From NCBI GenBank assembly GCA_035294565.1, contig DATGKR010000110.1:1-12736 (forward strand): DNA of 12,736 nt, in the 5' to 3' direction. The position numbers were made by a program, and so were the translations under genes. Under the pieces are notes generated by a model that saw only the letters and a program-made list of their open reading frames with translations, searched no databases and was not told the DNA's origin. Shown in pieces: positions 12,351 through 12,736 of this stretch. This stretch comes from DATGKR01 sp035294565 (lineage in GTDB: Bacteria; Actinomycetota; Acidimicrobiia; Acidimicrobiales; Palsa-688). Within the stretch, counting starts at the first letter, position 1; every line of letters starts with the position of its first letter.

Positions 12351-12352
12351 GA
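12314..12352 (+). CDS. Twelve-codon upstream ORF created by the duplication
   Basis: From the first ATG the frame reads MPEILQARCPRS and stops at TGA 12350-12352. It overlaps the first codons of the receiver gene by 16 nt. It is probably not a functional peptide. If the transcript is leaderless it would capture initiation, with the main gene then relying on re-initiation at 12337. Confidence 0.35.
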   Translation: MPEILQARCPRS

Positions 12353-12736
12353 TCGCCACCGACGCGCAGTCCGTCTTCGACGAGATCCGCTCGGTCGTCG
12401 AGGACCGGGACACGACCGTACGCTGGGTCCGCAGGGGCGAGGACGTGCGCCGCTCTCTCGACGCCCGGCCGGCCGATCTGGCGATCGTGGACATGCAGAT
12501 CGGGGCGATGGGCGGGATCGCCGTGGCCCTCGACCTGGGGCTGGAGGCCGACGCCGGACGGCTCGAGCCCTGCCCCGTGCTGCTCGTGTTGGACCGCCGG
12601 CCCGACGTTTTCCTCGCCCGGCGCAGCGGCGCCAACGGGTGGATCCTGAAGCCGCTCGACCCGATTCGCCTTCGCAGCGCCGTCGCCGCGCTCCTCTCCG
12701 GCGGCTCCTGGTACGACGCCAGCTTCACCCCCAATC
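12337..12736 (+). CDS. Response-regulator receiver-domain protein (partial, C-terminus outside window)
   Basis: The first 133 residues are visible. The fold is that of a CheY-like receiver: MPEILIATDAQSVFDEIRS (beta1/alpha1, a single acidic residue Asp9 where two are usual), phospho-acceptor Asp52 in LAIVDMQIGAMGG, a VLLVLD strand where the switch Thr/Ser is not apparent, and the conserved Lys in ANGWILKPLD. The reduced acidic pocket and altered switch position suggest weak or atypical phosphorylation. Whether an output domain follows cannot be seen. The start is the second ATG of the 23-bp duplication, the only conventional in-frame start before the fold. No Shine-Dalgarno is evident. It diverges from the STAS gene, so the two may serve one signalling pathway. 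Confidence 0.85.
   Translation, partial: MPEILIATDAQSVFDEIRSVVEDRDTTVRWVRRGEDVRRSLDARPADLAIVDMQIGAMGGIAVALDLGLEADAGRLEPCPVLLVLDRRPDVFLARRSGANGWILKPLDPIRLRSAVAALLSGGSWYDASFTPN

Overview
This is a high-GC window with dense, tightly packed genes that fill almost the whole sequence. It comes from an actinobacterium. A WhiB-family protein (9416-9670, minus) is diagnostic for that phylum. A divergent pair of ArsA/Get3-like ATPases and a PonA-type penicillin-binding protein complete an arrangement known from Mycobacterium (Rv3679-Rv3680 / whiB4 / ponA2) and Streptomyces (the wblA neighbourhood). The style of the Mrp, ArsA-like and receiver proteins fits a deep-branching lineage such as Acidimicrobiia, but that placement is inference. 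There are no tRNAs, rRNAs, CRISPR arrays, insertion sequences or phage genes, and no gene-free stretch over 300 bases.

Left part (1-4128). A minus-strand run reads from about 2153 to 1: an A-type Fe-S carrier (ErpA/IscA-like), a compact fusion of a two-cluster [2Fe-2S] subunit with a reduced molybdenum-hydroxylase-like domain, and a RidA-family protein cut by the window edge. The fusion appears to start at CTG, directly abutting the TAG of the carrier gene. Divergent from this run is an Mrp/ApbC-type Fe-S carrier ATPase (2240-3451). Its 3' end overlaps a convergent regulator-like gene that has an N-terminal HTH-like segment and a C-terminal helical domain (3421-4128).

Middle part (4261-9363). 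Two plus-strand envelope genes follow: a membrane-anchored trypsin-fold protein whose catalytic His and Ser appear to be replaced (a pseudo-protease), and a small single-pass membrane protein. They converge on a minus-strand run read from the right: alpha/beta hydrolase, small Rieske protein, class A penicillin-binding protein. The hydrolase and Rieske genes lie between whiB and the PBP gene.

Right part (9416-12736). WhiB (minus) and the two ArsA-like ATPases (plus, GTGA overlap) diverge from a 117-bp promoter region. The second ATPase converges on a STAS-domain anti-sigma-factor antagonist (minus). The STAS gene diverges from a truncated response-regulator receiver gene, whose start region carries a perfect 23-bp tandem duplication.

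Together the genes point to Fe-S cluster assembly and use (A-type carrier, Mrp, [2Fe-2S] fusion, Rieske, WhiB), peptidoglycan synthesis and envelope maintenance (PBP, pseudo-protease, ArsA/Get3-like pair), and signalling (STAS, receiver, HTH protein). Several unlinked starts are preceded at 6-9 nt by a TANNNT hexamer with no Shine-Dalgarno, which suggests leaderless transcripts.
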